Position numbers and translations under genes: made by a program. 64,000 bases of DNA from Welwitschia mirabilis (taxonomy: Eukaryota; Gnetophyta; Gnetopsida; Welwitschiales), in contig JBOZIK010000001.1 of assembly GCA_051453625.1 (NCBI GenBank), positions 47,603,451 through 47,667,450 of the forward strand. The letters are read 5' to 3'. Within the stretch, counting starts at the first letter, position 1, and each line of letters begins with the position of its first letter. Positions 22,080-34,066 of the stretch are shown here, piece by piece. The notes beneath the pieces are model-generated. The model was not told the DNA's origin. It saw only the letters and a program-made list of their open reading frames with translations, and made no database searches.

Positions 22080-25000
22080 ATCTTGGACTAAAAAAAAGAA
22101 AGAAAAATAAAGAAACTAGAAAACAAAATCACCAAAAACTAGAACAGAAACACACTATAAGACATCTTCTAGTGTTATCTAGATAACAAATGATATGGTA
22201 TCGATTTATTACATAGTGAAAAACCAAAAACAAACTTGTGGTAAAAATAATAGAAAATCCTAACCCTAGGCCATCATTCACCTATATTGTCTGGATGACA
22301 AACAGAATGACAAGCTTAAAAAACATGGAATGAAAAATAAAAATCATGAAAAAACATGAAAATAAAATTTGCAATATTTATAGTAAAAATATAATGCTAC
22401 TGAAATAAATACCTAAATGGAAATCCAAAGCACTTATCTAGGTAATGACAATCCTTGAACTTTATGTGGCCTTCTCTGGTAATATTGTTAAGATGTTACG
22501 GTGTGTATTTATGAAAATGTTATGTCCCTTATCACAAAGGTTATCTTACACTTTGGAATCCCCATGAAAGGAATCCTAAAAAGAAGAAATGCTAAAAAAT
22601 AATTTTTGATAAATTGTTCACAAATATTATAAACTAATAGAGAATTTCTAAAAATCTAGAATTAGAGAAGAACAAGTCTAATAAGATGTGTCAATGTTGT
22701 TTCTTTAGTGTAAGGGCATTTTCATTGAGTACAAGTGACTTCAGCTTGTATATTTTGAAAATGATTTTGTTAAAAGTCTTCCAAATCTCTTTCTTTATGC
22801 CTTTTCTACTTCCAAGATATCTAGTATATTTCCTCAAGGATATGACCATTTAAATTAGTTTAAACATTGTCTAATGACTCTAAATGGCTAGTTTCAGATG
22901 TCTAAGGGTTATTATTGTTTCATAGTATTTTTCGGAGTAGACATATTTAATCTCATATACATTCTTCTCATAAATGTATTTAATATTAATAAAGATCTTT
23001 AATGTAAATGTCTTCAACATGTAAGTTATCTTGAGTTAACTTGCTCAAACTTCAACAAGCTTTGATCTATTCTTTTTCCTATCCCTCTGGCATTATGAAT
23101 TCATTATGCAAAGTCTTCTTAGATATCTGGAGAATGAAAAAATCTTGATTAACACCCTTATAATTATTTATGGTTAAATTATATTATTCATTATATTAAA
23201 TGCAAATGTCAATAAACACTAGATGAGTACGCAATATCATTCTTCCATAGGAACAACTCAAGTATACTTAGCAAAAATGGCATAATATTAATAATTCTAT
23301 AATGAAGTTAACAAGAAAAATAAAGAGTTTCAAATTTTTTTTAAACTTTAATTACTAATATGGAAAGAGAAATGAGCTTTAAAGGTCTAGCTTAAATTAT
23401 CTAATAACACACCTTCATTCTAATAGATCATGAAATTCTTGAAACATAGGCTAACATTATCAAGTCATGATGGTTCAAGCATGGTGATATAATCTTATTT
23501 ACTACATGAGTGTTAATGAATTTAATAGTCACTTTGATCTTTCATAGCCCTTCATGAATATAAATAGTAAAGACAAAATTGTACTTAAGATCTATAACAT
23601 GACACTGACTATAACCAATAAATAGTGATAGAACTTAATAATGTAGTCTCACCAAAGGATTAAAAGTATTGTTTTAACATGCATTAGAAATCGAAGAGTG
23701 AATGACTACTCTTATATTAAGATAAAAAATAATTTCACCTAATACTGTGTTGAGAATTTATTTTGAAAATTCATTAGGAAAGTAGGAAAGTAAGCAAACT
23801 CTAAGTTTTTGCCTAACTTATCTATTCGCAATCCTTAACTATAATGATATACTACACTTTTTCTATAACATAAACTATCAAGTAATAATGGCTTGGATCA
23901 TGATGAATGATTTCATTCATCATATAAAGTTCGGTAAATTCAATAGCCACTTGATCCTTGATAGCCTTAAAATAATAATGGAAAGTAAGAAAGTAAGTAC
24001 CAAAAATCTATAAAATTAAAGAAGACTTAGATAAAATGATTATATAATTTACCTAAATAATAATATAATTTAATACTAAATTTGTTATTTAAGCATTAAA
24101 AGTACAAAGCGATTTGCAACTTAAAATCAAAAAAAGGCAACTAGTATGTATTAAAAGAAAGGCACATTACATCAAAGGAAGAAGCAAGCTAGAAAGAACT
24201 TCTCAAGCTATCTTTAAAGCAAGCTCACTCCTAAAGAAAGTAATTAAAAGGCCATGTCAAGTTCATACTTCAAAGGATCTATATTTTCACCAAAATGCAG
24301 GACATTACAAATGAGCACTCAAGGCTCTTTTATAGGCAAATATGGATTGTGGAGTGGTTACAAGCCTTTAGCATATAACGTTAGGTGAGTAGTTATAAAA
24401 TATGACATGTAGCATTAGGTGGAGTTTTTATCATCATGCATTAGGTAGAAATCATTATGAAAAGCCCAACATTTAACTTTTAAATGCTACTACTTTTTCT
24501 AACCGCTATTATTACCATGTGTCTCCACTATCATCCTACTCAACACTACCACATGTCACTACGACATGTTATTGTCCTCACCACCATGTGTCATCAAATA
24601 TGTTAGTTATTGTTAATGTGAAATCCAATTAAGCCCATAATTTCATTTGAATATATTTTGCATGATAAGTCAGGAACATGAGTTTTAAATTATTTTGCTT
24701 AGAAGGACTGATAGCACTTGTGAGGACAGGCAGTGGTACTAGTGTTATAGTTTAGATGATCATTATTTTTAAGCATGTCCTCAAAGTGAGATAATTATTT
24801 TTAAAAAGTCATGAAAAGATGATAAATCCATGGTTATTATAGAAAATAAGTAGAAAATGTGTTTTTTGTAATAAATTAGTTATATTGATGTTTTTTATCA
24901 AGATAAATTGGTCAATCAACTTGATTAGAATATCAATTTTTACATGTTAATACATGGTAATGAAAATGAAAAAAATTCAAACATCTATAAATGCAAAATG

Positions 25001-25210
25001 TGCAATACCTAATATAATGACCACTTTATTGATTTTTTTGTGAATCATATTTTTATTAAATAGATCACAATGTTAAACAAATAAGATATCCTCTAAATAA
25101 ACCTATAAAACATCAAAAATTAGTAAGAAGATTTTCAAGCGCATGAATTAGAAAAGTAATTACAAATTCATCTTCAAATCCCACCTTTTCTTTTTTATTT
25201 TAACATTTTT
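22080..25210. other. AT-rich DNA with a diverged internal repeat
   Basis: No gene recognised. Segments at about 23450-23605 and 23868-24020 are alike (TATCAAGT, then GAATTTAATAGTCACTTTGA versus AAATTCAATAGCCACTTGA, then TAGCC), an old duplication about 420 bases apart. The 66-codon frame at 24114-24314 is lysine-rich with no recognisable motif, and I do not call it a gene. Confidence 0.5.
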
Positions 25211-25214
25211 CCAC

Positions 25215-25675
25215 AATTACTTTGATCTTAAAATTTTATACCATGAGGGCAAAGGTAATAAAGTTGCAGATGCTCTTAGTAGACATGGCTATTTTAAAAC
25301 TATTATGGAAATTCAAAATCAGATACCTATTATTATTTTGAAAGGTCAAAAAAAAGATCTAAATTGTCAAAAATTAAAGGATAGTTAGAGAAATCAACAA
25401 TTTATGAGACTTTAGTATTGCTTTAAAAGGTATTATTAAATTCAAGGGAATAATGTTGGTTTTAAATGTAGATGAAATCAAATAAAAGATAATATTTGAA
25501 TTTCATAATCCTCTAATATTAGATCATCCTAGAGGAATAAAGATGTACCAAAACATGAAGCAAAAATTTTTTGATAACCAGGGATGAAAAAGGATATAGC
25601 AAAATTTGTATCAAGGTTTCTAAATTATCAACAAGTTAAGACAAAACATAGGAATCCAGTAGGACTATTTTATAG
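25215..25675 (+). pseudogene. Gypsy RNase H end and integrase zinc-finger remnant
   Basis: Translation gives ILYHEGKGNKVADALSRHGY (about 25220-25290), the block at the end of Gypsy RNase H. Then, with stops, comes an H2C2-type integrase finger: HNPLILDHPRGIKMYQNMKQ, GMKKDIAKFVSRFLNYQQVK (to about 25640) and RNPVGLF. The second cysteine pair has lost a cysteine. The rest of the integrase is absent; at 25676 the sequence changes to a Copia polyprotein in the same orientation. Confidence 0.8.
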
Positions 25676-27451
25676 TTGAAGGTAGGAAGAAAAAGTCTCT
25701 GAACAAAACACACAACTCAAAGAAAATAAAGAAGGGAATATTGCGAATGAGGTAGTAGCAGTAACACCTGTTAGTTCCCAAAACTCAATGCCAGAAAGTT
25801 AAAAATCAACGTCAAAGGCATCATTGTCAGAGGAGAGTGAGTCATCGAAAAAGTTCAAATCACTCAAATACGATATTTATGCCACATCTCCACTAGTATT
25901 GTTTATTAGAGATCCTATTTTTGTTGAAGAAATAATGGAGAAACTGGAATGGAGGAGTGCAATGAAAGATAAACTTCAGGACATACAATGAAACCAAACA
26001 TGGAAGCTTGTTAATCTACCAGAAGGTAAAAATGCAATTAGCTTGAAATGGATTTTTAAAGCTAAGTACTTAGCTGATGATAGCATTCAAAAACACAAGG
26101 CAAGGTTAGTGGTCAGAGGCTATGCACAGCAACAAGGTCTAGATTACGAAGAGATGTTTTCATCTGTTGCTCGATTCAAAATGGTTAGAATTATTCTAGC
26201 ACTCGCAGCTCAAAAATAGTGGAAGGTCTTTTAATTTGATGTTAAGTCGACATTCCTAAATGGTGAGTTAGAAGAGGAGGTGTATGTGTGTCAGCCCTCA
26301 GGCTTCGAAAGCTAGAAGAATTCAGATAAAGTGTTTCAGCTAAGAAAGGTGCTTTATGACCTCAAGCAGACCCCTCAAGCATGGTACTTCAAAATTGATG
26401 ATTTCTTCCATAAAAATGGGTTCGAAAGGAGTATGCACGAGCCTACTCTATATCTGAAAAGGCAAGGTATGAATGACATTATAATAGTCAGTCTCTATGT
26501 AGATGGTATGATCTACACGAGCTCTTCTTTGCATCTTATTTTGGAGTTTAAGGAGTCCATGAAGAGCATGTTCGAAATGACAGATTTGGGAGAGTTGCAT
26601 TATTTCTTAGGACTAGAAATAGGTCAGACTACTGCTATGATTTTTATGTCTCAAAAGAAATATGTATAAGATACTCTGAAGAAATTCAACATGACCAGCT
26701 GCAAAACAGCCATCACTCCCATGAACATCAATAAAAGATTAAGGTCTGATGATGAAACAGGAATGGCAGAGGCAAGTATATACAGAAGCTTAATTGGTCG
26801 TTTGATTTATCTAACTCATTCTTGTCCAGATGTGACTTTTTCAGTTGGAGTACTATCATAATTCATGCACAAGCTATCCAAGCATCATTTTGGTGCAGCT
26901 AAAAGAGTGTTACGATATCTGGCTGGCGCAAAGGAGTTCAGGGTCTGGTTTCAAAAAGTAAAGAATTTTCATCTTAAAGGATATTCGAATAGTGACTGGG
27001 CAAGCTCAGTGGAGGATAGAAGAATCACATCTAGTAATTGTTTTGTGCTTGGTTCAGCAGAAATATCATGGGGGTCGAAGAAAGAAGCCACAGTAGTACT
27101 TTCTTCTACCAAGACGGAGTATGTTACAGCCACTACTATGGCATGCCAAGCTGTATGGTTATGAAGGATTTTGCATGATTTAGGTGAAGAACAGATCAAT
27201 GCAACCAGCATACTTTGTGATAACAGCTCTGCTTTTATGCTTGCAAAGAATTCGGTGTATCACAGCAGAACCAAACATATTGAGATTAAACACCATGTCA
27301 TAAGGGAGCTGATGTTCAAAGATGAGGTCAAATTGGAAAGTTACAACATAGAAAATTAAGTAGCAGACCTAATGACTAAAAGTTTACCCCAAATGAAGCA
27401 TGAAGAGTTTTGTTCACACCTGGGAATCTCCACGTTTGAATAAAAGGGAAG
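25676..27451 (+). pseudogene. 5'-truncated Copia RT-RNase H
   Basis: Begins in the acidic linker after integrase (SSQNSMPES, SEESESSKKFKSLKYD). RT follows: WRSAMKDKL near 25960, ISLKWIFKAKYLADD near 26040, KARLVVRGYAQQQGLDYEEM near 26100-26160, FDVKSTFLNGELEEEVYV near 26235-26290, and the open frame 26331-26669 with LYDLKQTPQAWYFKI, VSLYVDGMIYTSS (YVDD changed to YVDG) and MTDLGELHYFLGLEI. RNase H: GYSNSDWASSVEDRRITSSN (26980-27040), LSSTKTEYVTAT, SRTKHIEIKHHVIRELMF. The end reads VADLMTKSLPQMKHEEF. A few stops only, so younger than the Sirevirus-like locus. A purine tract (AAAAGGGAAG) abuts the LTR. Confidence 0.85.
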
Positions 27452-27701
27452 TGTTGGAAATCAAGTTGATTCGAACTTCCTGTAGTTTGTTATTCAGTTA
27501 GAGTTAATAAGTTAGAGTCTGATTTCTAGCTAGTAAAATGTGTAAGTAGTTGAGATATTTTAGCTATTTTATTATCTCCTTTTTCAAATTATCGTTGTTG
27601 TGTTGCCTATTTAAAGGCTATGAACTTGTTTAATAAAAACATGGTGTCGAGCATCAATTTCTTTGCACATAAATCTGTTATTCTATTATAAATTACCAAC
27701 A
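27452..27701 (+). repeat. 3' LTR of truncated Copia (about 250 bp)
   Basis: Starts TGTTGGAAATC right after the purine tract and ends ATTACCAACA, so it has perfect 6-bp inverted ends (TGTTGG...CCAACA). It holds a TATA-like CTATTTAAAGG (about 27610) and AATAAAAAC (about 27633), a possible polyadenylation signal. No matching 5' LTR occurs upstream, in line with the 5' truncation. Confidence 0.8.
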
Positions 27702-28229
27702 TTTACAACTCTAAGCCTATGCATATACTCCATTCATTCCTTTTCTTAGGAACAACTTGTATGGGGCTTGTCAATTCTAAATCTGATATAGAATAGATGA
27801 AACATACTTTTAATAACCTCAATATCTCTTATCTAATAACTTCATGCATCTGAGAATTATAGCTTCTCTTTGGTTGTCTAACAAGTTTAATTGTATTGTC
27901 TAAATGTATTCTATGATAATATATAGTGATGTTTATTCTTGTTATATCTACATGGGTCAAATCAAAAGCTTTGGATCTTCTAGTGAGGACTCTTTTTAGT
28001 TTTCTCTTTTAGGAATAAGTAAGATTGTCATTTATAATCAATAGTTTATTTCCCTAATCTCAATGTATTTTAATCCTTCTTACAGAGGTGGATTTTTAAT
28101 CTTATCTTCCTCATTTTTAGTTTCTATGGTTAAGAAGTATTTTTTTTTATTACCTTTTTCTTGATCCTTTAATATTACTTGAATCATAATCGAATTTACA
28201 TCTTCCTCTTTACTATTATTAATAGAATG
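27702..28229. other. spacer without recognisable gene
   Basis: AT-rich. It may be the decayed continuation of the minus-strand Gypsy element toward RT, but I see no motif. Confidence 0.4.
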
Positions 28230-28620
28230 CTTAGCTGAAATTTTGATTTATTGAATGAGATCCTTTTGATTAATCTGTATGACTCCTTTTCTTGAGTAAA
28301 TGGTTGCATTAGCTATGTCCACCCATAGTCTTCCTAATATAATGGGATGAATATTACCTTTGTTGTTATTACTACCAAATCCACGACGTACCTAAATCCT
28401 TAAATTTCAATAAAAGTGTTTTCCATGATATCCTTGGGATTAACTATTGATCCATTTGTGAAATATACTTGCCCCTAATAAGGTATTAATTTGGAACTTT
28501 TTAAGTGTCCATAAGTTTCATAGTAGATGATGTTGATACTAGATCCTAAATCTACCACTACCTCTACCTTGTAAGCTTCTTATGTTACAATATTAACTAC
28601 TGATATAGCTAGATTACTAT
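28230..28620 (-). pseudogene. Gypsy aspartic protease remnant
   Basis: Minus strand, with one frameshift: VEVVVDLGSSINIIYYETYG (about 28520-28580), where the catalytic D(T/S)G has become DLG, then PKDIMENTFIEI, and in the next frame HPIILGRLWVDIANATIYSR followed by KGVIQINQKD (about 28250-28350). PIILGRPW is the hallmark second block of Gypsy retropepsins. It would mature the polyprotein but is defective here. Confidence 0.75.
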
Positions 28621-28999
28621 ATTTTCTTGATCTAGTTTCCTTACAAAGATTGAGTAAAATCCCAAGATACTTGATCCATTTTATCCATTTTTAGTTCATA
28701 TTCCCTCGTTTTCTCCTATTTTCCTTATTTCTCTCTTCTCTTACTTTTGTAAAGATCTTTCATTTGTTTTCAATAAAGAGGGATATCTTTCAACATTTTA
28801 ATTAGGTACAAAAATAGTGGTATCTTTAAGTGCTTTATAAAATATTTCACATCTCTTTCTTCTCTCTTCCTAGGATCTTTTATTATCTTACTTCTTACTG
28901 GGAAGGGTAGTGTATCTTCTTATGTTTTTTAACCTTCATATGAATCTTCAATTGATTGTTCTTTAGTAATAATTTTCTTTGATATGGTTCCAACAATCC

Positions 29000-30530
29000 T
29001 ACAATCTACTTCTCTAAGGTTTGGTCGAGGTTGACTTGGTATTGTAATTTCTTGAAGTTTTTGTCCTTTGTTATAATTTGAATGGCTAGTATCCTAATTT
29101 CTCCAATTTTTATAATAATCATATTATTGTTACCTTTTTGATTGGATAAACCTCTGCATAGGATTTTCTCTTCTATTTTGCCACTTTCTAATTTGGTATG
29201 ATAAGATTTCTTCCTTGCATGGGGTATATTATTTGGATTATACTCAATTTTCTTAATGCCTAGCCATTTTACAAAATTCTGCATCCAAGGACAATCTATC
29301 TCATACTTCTCATCCTATTTTAACTTATTTACTTCTTCTATAAAGGCTTTAGTTTTATATTAATCTCTTCAAATATTTTTTTATATTTCATTTCTTCTCT
29401 AGATTTGTCCTAAATTTTATTTACCTTTTCCTTTCCTCTTTTCTCATTTTGATTCCATCCTTGGCTCATCCTATATAGTTTATTAATACCCTCCTTAATT
29501 TCTTGAGTATTTCCATTTTTTATACTCCCTTCATGCACATATATTAATTTTTTTTAAAGTACCATTCCTTAATACTCTTAATAGAGCTTTCATCCTTTCT
29601 CTGAGGTTTGTCCCATGGTTTGGGCATTTTGTTATTAGAATCTAATACATATCCATAAAATCATCAAATCTTTCATTCTCTTTTTATTTGATGTTTAAAA
29701 TTTAATCTCTTAAGTTTTTAATAACCCTTACAAGTTGATATTTACCTAGAAAAGATATCCTAAGTGCATTCCAATCCTTAAAAGTATGATGTAGAAACCT
29801 ATAGAACCATAATTATGCATTTCCTTTTAGTGAAAAGGAAAAATGCCTTAAAAAATTAGNNNNNNNNNNNNNNNNNNNNNNNNNNNNNNNNNNNNNNNNN
29901 NNNNNNNNNNNNNNNNNNNNNNNNNNNNNNNNNNNNNNNNNNNNNNNNNNNNNNNNNNNGGAGACACCTATAGAACCATAATTATGCCGTTCCTTTTAGT
30001 GAAAAGGAAAAATGCCTTAAAAAATTAGATTCAGTTTCTAAATAATTGGCACTATAAAAAGAGTCAAAAAGGCTTAAGTGTAATATTGGTTCTTATTCTC
30101 TCTTTCCCTCAAATATGAGGATATTAGCAGTATTAATATTTCTAGTTTTCTCTAAAGTTTCTAAAATAGAAGAATCTATAAGTTTTGGAGTAGTGGAGAC
30201 ATAATAATTAATTCTTAAAGGTGTGAAGTCCATTAGTTCCTCTTCGCCCCTATACAGTCCTCCAATTAGGGTAAAAGTCTTCTTTGTGGTTTAGGCTTGG
30301 ATTAGCAAGTCAATCTTGTCTTGTAGCTCCTCTTGACTCCTCCTCAAGGATTTCATGTCTTTTATGAGATCATAGGATTCTATTATTACCTGATTTGAAC
30401 TATCAATTTTTTCATCCAACTTATACTTTTACAGTTTTAGACATACCTTACTTTTTCATCTCTTCATATTTCTTGCCTATTGTTTGTTAACGGAGTCTTC
30501 ATCATGATGGTCCTTAAAAAGATGTTAAAA
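29000..30530 (-). pseudogene. Gypsy gag remnant
   Basis: From high to low coordinate: a coiled-coil-like start (LDEKIDSSNQVIIESYDLIK, LRRSQEELQDKIDLL; about 30290-30425), then the capsid block with KDWNALRISFLGKYQLVRVI (about 29705-29790), and the open frame 29006-29284 (MQNFVKWLGIKKIEYNPNNI) toward the protease. The latter is basic and near the expected nucleocapsid, but I do not see a CCHC knuckle. A 100-N gap (29860-29959) has the same about 65 bases on each side, so that duplication is probably artificial. Confidence 0.65.
29860..29959. other. assembly gap (100 N) with near-identical flanks
   Basis: The sequence ending at 29859 (ACCTATAGAACCATAATTAT...) recurs from 29966 with two or three differences. 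Unmerged contig overlap. Confidence 0.9.
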
Positions 30531-30532
30531 TG

Positions 30533-30552
30533 CCCTCCTTCTAGCACCAAAA
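30533..30552 (-). promoter_or_regulatory. possible primer-binding site of minus-strand Gypsy
   Basis: On the minus strand CTTATCA is followed by TTTTGGTGCTAGAAGGAGGG, the layout of an LTR end (CA) and a TGGTGCTAGAAGG-type priming site, just upstream of the gag remnant. It implies a 5' LTR beginning (plus strand) at 30553. Its other end is not identified and I cannot name the tRNA. Confidence 0.4.
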
Positions 30553-30989
30553 TGATAAGCATGTTTTGTGTAATTTAAAACTAAAAATAAAGAGAATATT
30601 AAAACTATTTTAATCAAAAACTTGTAATATTAAGCTATAACTACTACATATAGACTTAAATCATTCAGACAATAAGTTGTTAAGGTCTATCCTAAGATTT
30701 TTAAAGACCATAATCTTTCTATTCATCAGTACACTTCCTTTCTCAAGAACTACTGTTCTTCGCAAAACTATGTTCTGATTTATTCAAGTGCACATGTACA
30801 TATATATAACTGTGGGAGGGGAAGAAATAAACATGAAGCTGATCAGATAAGACATGCGCTGTTTCTTTGTAAGCAATGCAAAATATTAATATTAACTTTA
30901 TAGCTAAATTAATACTAAGAGCAAAGAAAAGAAATATGAACTCTTTTTGGATTTCATGAAAACCATATTAAAATTGTATTCCAATCAAC

Positions 30990-31274
30990 TTAATGAAAAT
31001 TGTTACTGCCCTTTGGGGGTACATGCATATAGAATTTTAGGTTTTCAACTGTTTTATATGAATTTTCTTCTTCTTCGAAAATATCTTTTAAGAGTGTATT
31101 TTTGAAAACCAAAAAGATCCTTTTTTCTCTTTTTCTCTTCTCTTTATACAAGGAGTCTGTTAACTCCACTTTCTTAGGTGCCACCACTGGTTGTTGTAGT
31201 GTAACTACCTCCCAGCTACCACCTGTCGCTTTTCCTTTATCTTCCATTATTATTTCTTCACATTCAGTTATCAA
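30990..31274 (-). pseudogene. orphan 94-codon ORF with SWEVVTL motif
   Basis: An uninterrupted frame with balanced composition in a region full of stops. A likely internal start is Met-11 (MEDKGKATGGSWEVVTL), followed by VVAPKKVELTDSLYKEKRKR (basic), IFEEEENS (acidic) and YMHVPPKGSNNFH at the end. It carries no retroelement motif. The GxSWEVVTL, KVEL and HVPP words weakly remind me of small plant proteins with a WEVV(S/T)L motif (the ATG8-interacting-protein type). It sits where the 5' LTR of the minus-strand Gypsy element should be, so it may be a captured gene piece or a processed fragment. Function not assigned. Confidence 0.35.
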
Positions 31275-32098
31275 ATTGATTAATTAACTTGCACATGTCC
31301 AATGAGTATAATAACATTTTAACAACTTTAAAATTAAATATTCCATAATTAACGACTCATCACAAAGTTGTTAAGATGAATGTTTTATTCAAATTATAAT
31401 CTAACAAATAAAACCTAATAAGGTGATTTAAAGCTTTAGATATGGAGTATCTATTCAAATTCAGCTAACGCTTTATGTGTGATTTAAAAAGTAGAGCCTA
31501 CTAGTATGGATCCTAAATTAAAGTTGTCATCTCAAAAGACATAATCTTTGATGAGTTTAATTAAGCAAACTTAAATAAGGAACCTATTGAAGAAAATCAA
31601 TGAGAAATAAGGGATAATGCAGGGTTTTTAGAAATGGAGGAAAAAATTAGTTTTTAGCACATCAAAATAATGGAATTAGAAGTTATAAAGGATTAAGAAT
31701 ACAATTCTAATAAAGAAACCTAACCCATTCATATTACAAGAAAACAAAAGTGGTATACTTCACATATAAATGAATTAAGAGATGAAAAGAGAGTGGTCCT
31801 ATACCAACAACAAGAATGAAGGAGAATAAAACACCAAACTGCTTACATAGCCAAGATTATAAAAGAACCTACCTTAATGGAAGAAGTATTAAAGGATTCA
31901 AAATATGGAAATAAATGTAAGAATAGTAAAATACGGTGCTTAATAAAAGTACTGAGAAATTAGCAGCTCTATGAACCATATGGCTATTCAAGGTCAAATG
32001 TGACCAAGACAAAATTTGATGCATAAGCATCTTTGTAAAATAAAAATAAAGAATGTATTTAAATTCATTAGGGTTCAAGTTTCTAAGATTCTAGGTCA
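31275..32098. other. spacer without recognisable gene
   Basis: AT-rich, no motif on either strand. Lies between the orphan ORF and the left LTR of the next Gypsy element. Confidence 0.5.
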
Positions 32099-32519
32099 TA
32101 TTGGAAATGAGTAACAATGTAATTTAGCATGTTTAGATGAATTCTAGCTATAAGAAATACTCGATGTTTAGAAGATATTCATGATAAAACACGTAAGAGG
32201 CTAAAATTAGAGCATTCATTTATGATTAAGATTCCTCTTAAGGCCTTAAAAATAGAAGAGAGTAATAGGCATAAAGGACATCAAAGTGGTAAAAACAACA
32301 ATAAGGCTTTTAAAGGCCATTATTAAGGAGATCTTGTGGAAGCTCTATCAGATGTGGCTTTAGTTTGTAAGCTTGTACTTTCTATACCATTAATGTAAAG
32401 TGATTCTTTCATTGCCTTGAATACACTTTTTCCCTATTTATTTCTCCTTTCTTTTCCACTCGTCACTAAATAAACAATTCCAAAAGTGATCTTAGGGTTT
32501 TTATTGTGTTATCTATACA
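32099..32519 (+). repeat. left LTR of Gypsy chromovirus
   Basis: Aligned by eye with 36148-36600: both begin TATTGGAAATGAG, share AGATTC(C/T)T(C/T)TTAA(G/A)GCCTTA, TTTCTATACCATTAAT, TTCATTGCCTT and AAAAGTGATC(T/A)TAGGGTTTTT, and end at CTATACA / CTCTACA. They are heavily diverged, so the insertion is old. A degenerate priming site (TAGTATTAGGG, compare TGGTATCAGAG) follows at about 32526. Confidence 0.75.
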
Positions 32520-32879
32520 TTATCTAGTATTAGGGTAAATTTTTAAGTTTTATGGAAAGTTGGTTATTCAAAGAGGTTGGCCTAAAGAACCTAATAGTTA
32601 CCTAATTACAAAAGCAAATTGCGAGGCAAGAATAGTATTGGAAGGTATCTAGAGAGGTATGAGGGTATTGGTGATGACATTGATGATTGACTATATACCA
32701 AAGTGTATGGATCTAGTTCTAATGGAGGAGAAAGAATAAAAATGATCCAAAGTAAATGAGCCATGAAAGAAGAATGTTATGTGTGAAGGTTGGAGTGTAG
32801 AGCAAGAGAAGAATCATTTTGTAAAAGACCCAATGAAGATGGGACAGAAGGATTCTATAAGCGTGACACCATATGAAGG

Positions 32880-33560
32880 AAGCTTACAAGAGAGTTTCAA
32901 GATTGGATCTAAGATGTGGAGCAACACTTTAAAATGGAGGATGTTGTTGAAAAAAAGAAGACGTATATTGCATTAACTTGTTTATGAAAAGCTGCCATAA
33001 GTTGATGCAAGCATGTTTGAAAGAATCACCAAGATTGAAGCCTTTTAAGTTCCTAAAACTACATGAAGGAGAGTTTTTAGGACAAGTTCAATTTGCTTTC
33101 GCATAAGGTGGAGATGATAAGAAAGATGCAGATATTCCAACAAAGAGAAAATTCTATGATAGAGTACAAAATGAAGTTTCACAAGCTTACATCCAAGTAG
33201 GATATTTTGATTTTAGTATAAAAAAGATAAGCAGATACATTACTAGTTTAAGATTTGTTCTTCAGAACGAGATTACCATTATAACTCCTAGAAACATGAA
33301 GAAAGCAAGAGAAATTACAGTGAAAGAACAATTCTAATAAAGAAAGATTAGAGGACAAGAACTATAAAGAAGGGGTCAACAACAAGGAGAAAAGACAAAC
33401 CAAAAGTTACAAAATAAAAGCAAAGAAGAAATCCACAAAAAGGGAGGTACTTATAAAGGAAAAGGTAAGTAATTTCTTGGGAGTCTATTATAAATGTTAT
33501 AAATTAGGGTACAGGTCTTACTAGTTCCCATTAAGAAAGAAGAATACACACACTACTACT
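32880..33560 (+). pseudogene. Gypsy gag and zinc knuckle remnant
   Basis: DVEQHFKMEDVVEKKKTYIA (about 32915-32975) matches the capsid start of chromoviruses. FNLLSHKVEMIRK (about 33090) and ENSMIEYKMKFHKL (about 33150-33190) follow. The knuckle reads YYKCYKLGYRSY (about 33485-33525) and has lost its first cysteine, histidine and last cysteine. A lysine-rich stretch precedes it. Confidence 0.65.
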
Positions 33561-33729
33561 GTCCTTAAGCATGGTGAGGTAGGCGAAGAGTCCAAGAAGA
33601 AAAACTAGGGAAAACTACTAGTGAGAAAGGGAAAAAGAAACATGATTGTTAAAAGAACTCTCATACACAATGCAAAAACTATCAAAGATTCAACACAATC
33701 GAGACTTCAAAACTAGATGTAAGGAGAAG

Positions 33730-33970
33730 GTATCTAAGGTTATCATTGATAATTGAAGCACTCAAAACTTGGTTTCTAGTAAGATAATGTGGAAATTAAA
33801 ACTAGAGACACTATTGCATTTGACATGATATGTTGTAGTTAAAAAATTGTATTTGGTTAACTTTACAATTGGTAACTTTTGTAACCAAGTTCATTATGAT
33901 GTTATTCCTATGTGTGCTCTTCATCTACTATTGGGTAAGCCTTGGCAATATGATACTAAATAAATGCATA
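33730..33970 (+). pseudogene. Gypsy retropepsin remnant
   Basis: KVIIDN-stop-STQNLVSSKIMWKLK replaces the catalytic DxGS(T) block; the glycine codon is a stop. VNFTIGNFCNQVHYDVI, then PMCALHLLLGKPWQYDTK (about 33905-33960) is the typical LLLGRPWQYD block. Reads in one frame apart from that stop. Confidence 0.75.
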
Positions 33971-34066
33971 ATGGAAGGACAAATACTTGTATTATAATTG
34001 ACAAAAATAAAAATAAATTTAAGCTTTTGACAATTCCGAGGATATTCCAAAACACAAGACAAGTGC

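Noticed and set aside
24114-24314. 66-codon lysine-rich plus frame as a small gene
   Set aside because: No motif, no supporting context, and this length is expected by chance in so much AT-rich DNA.
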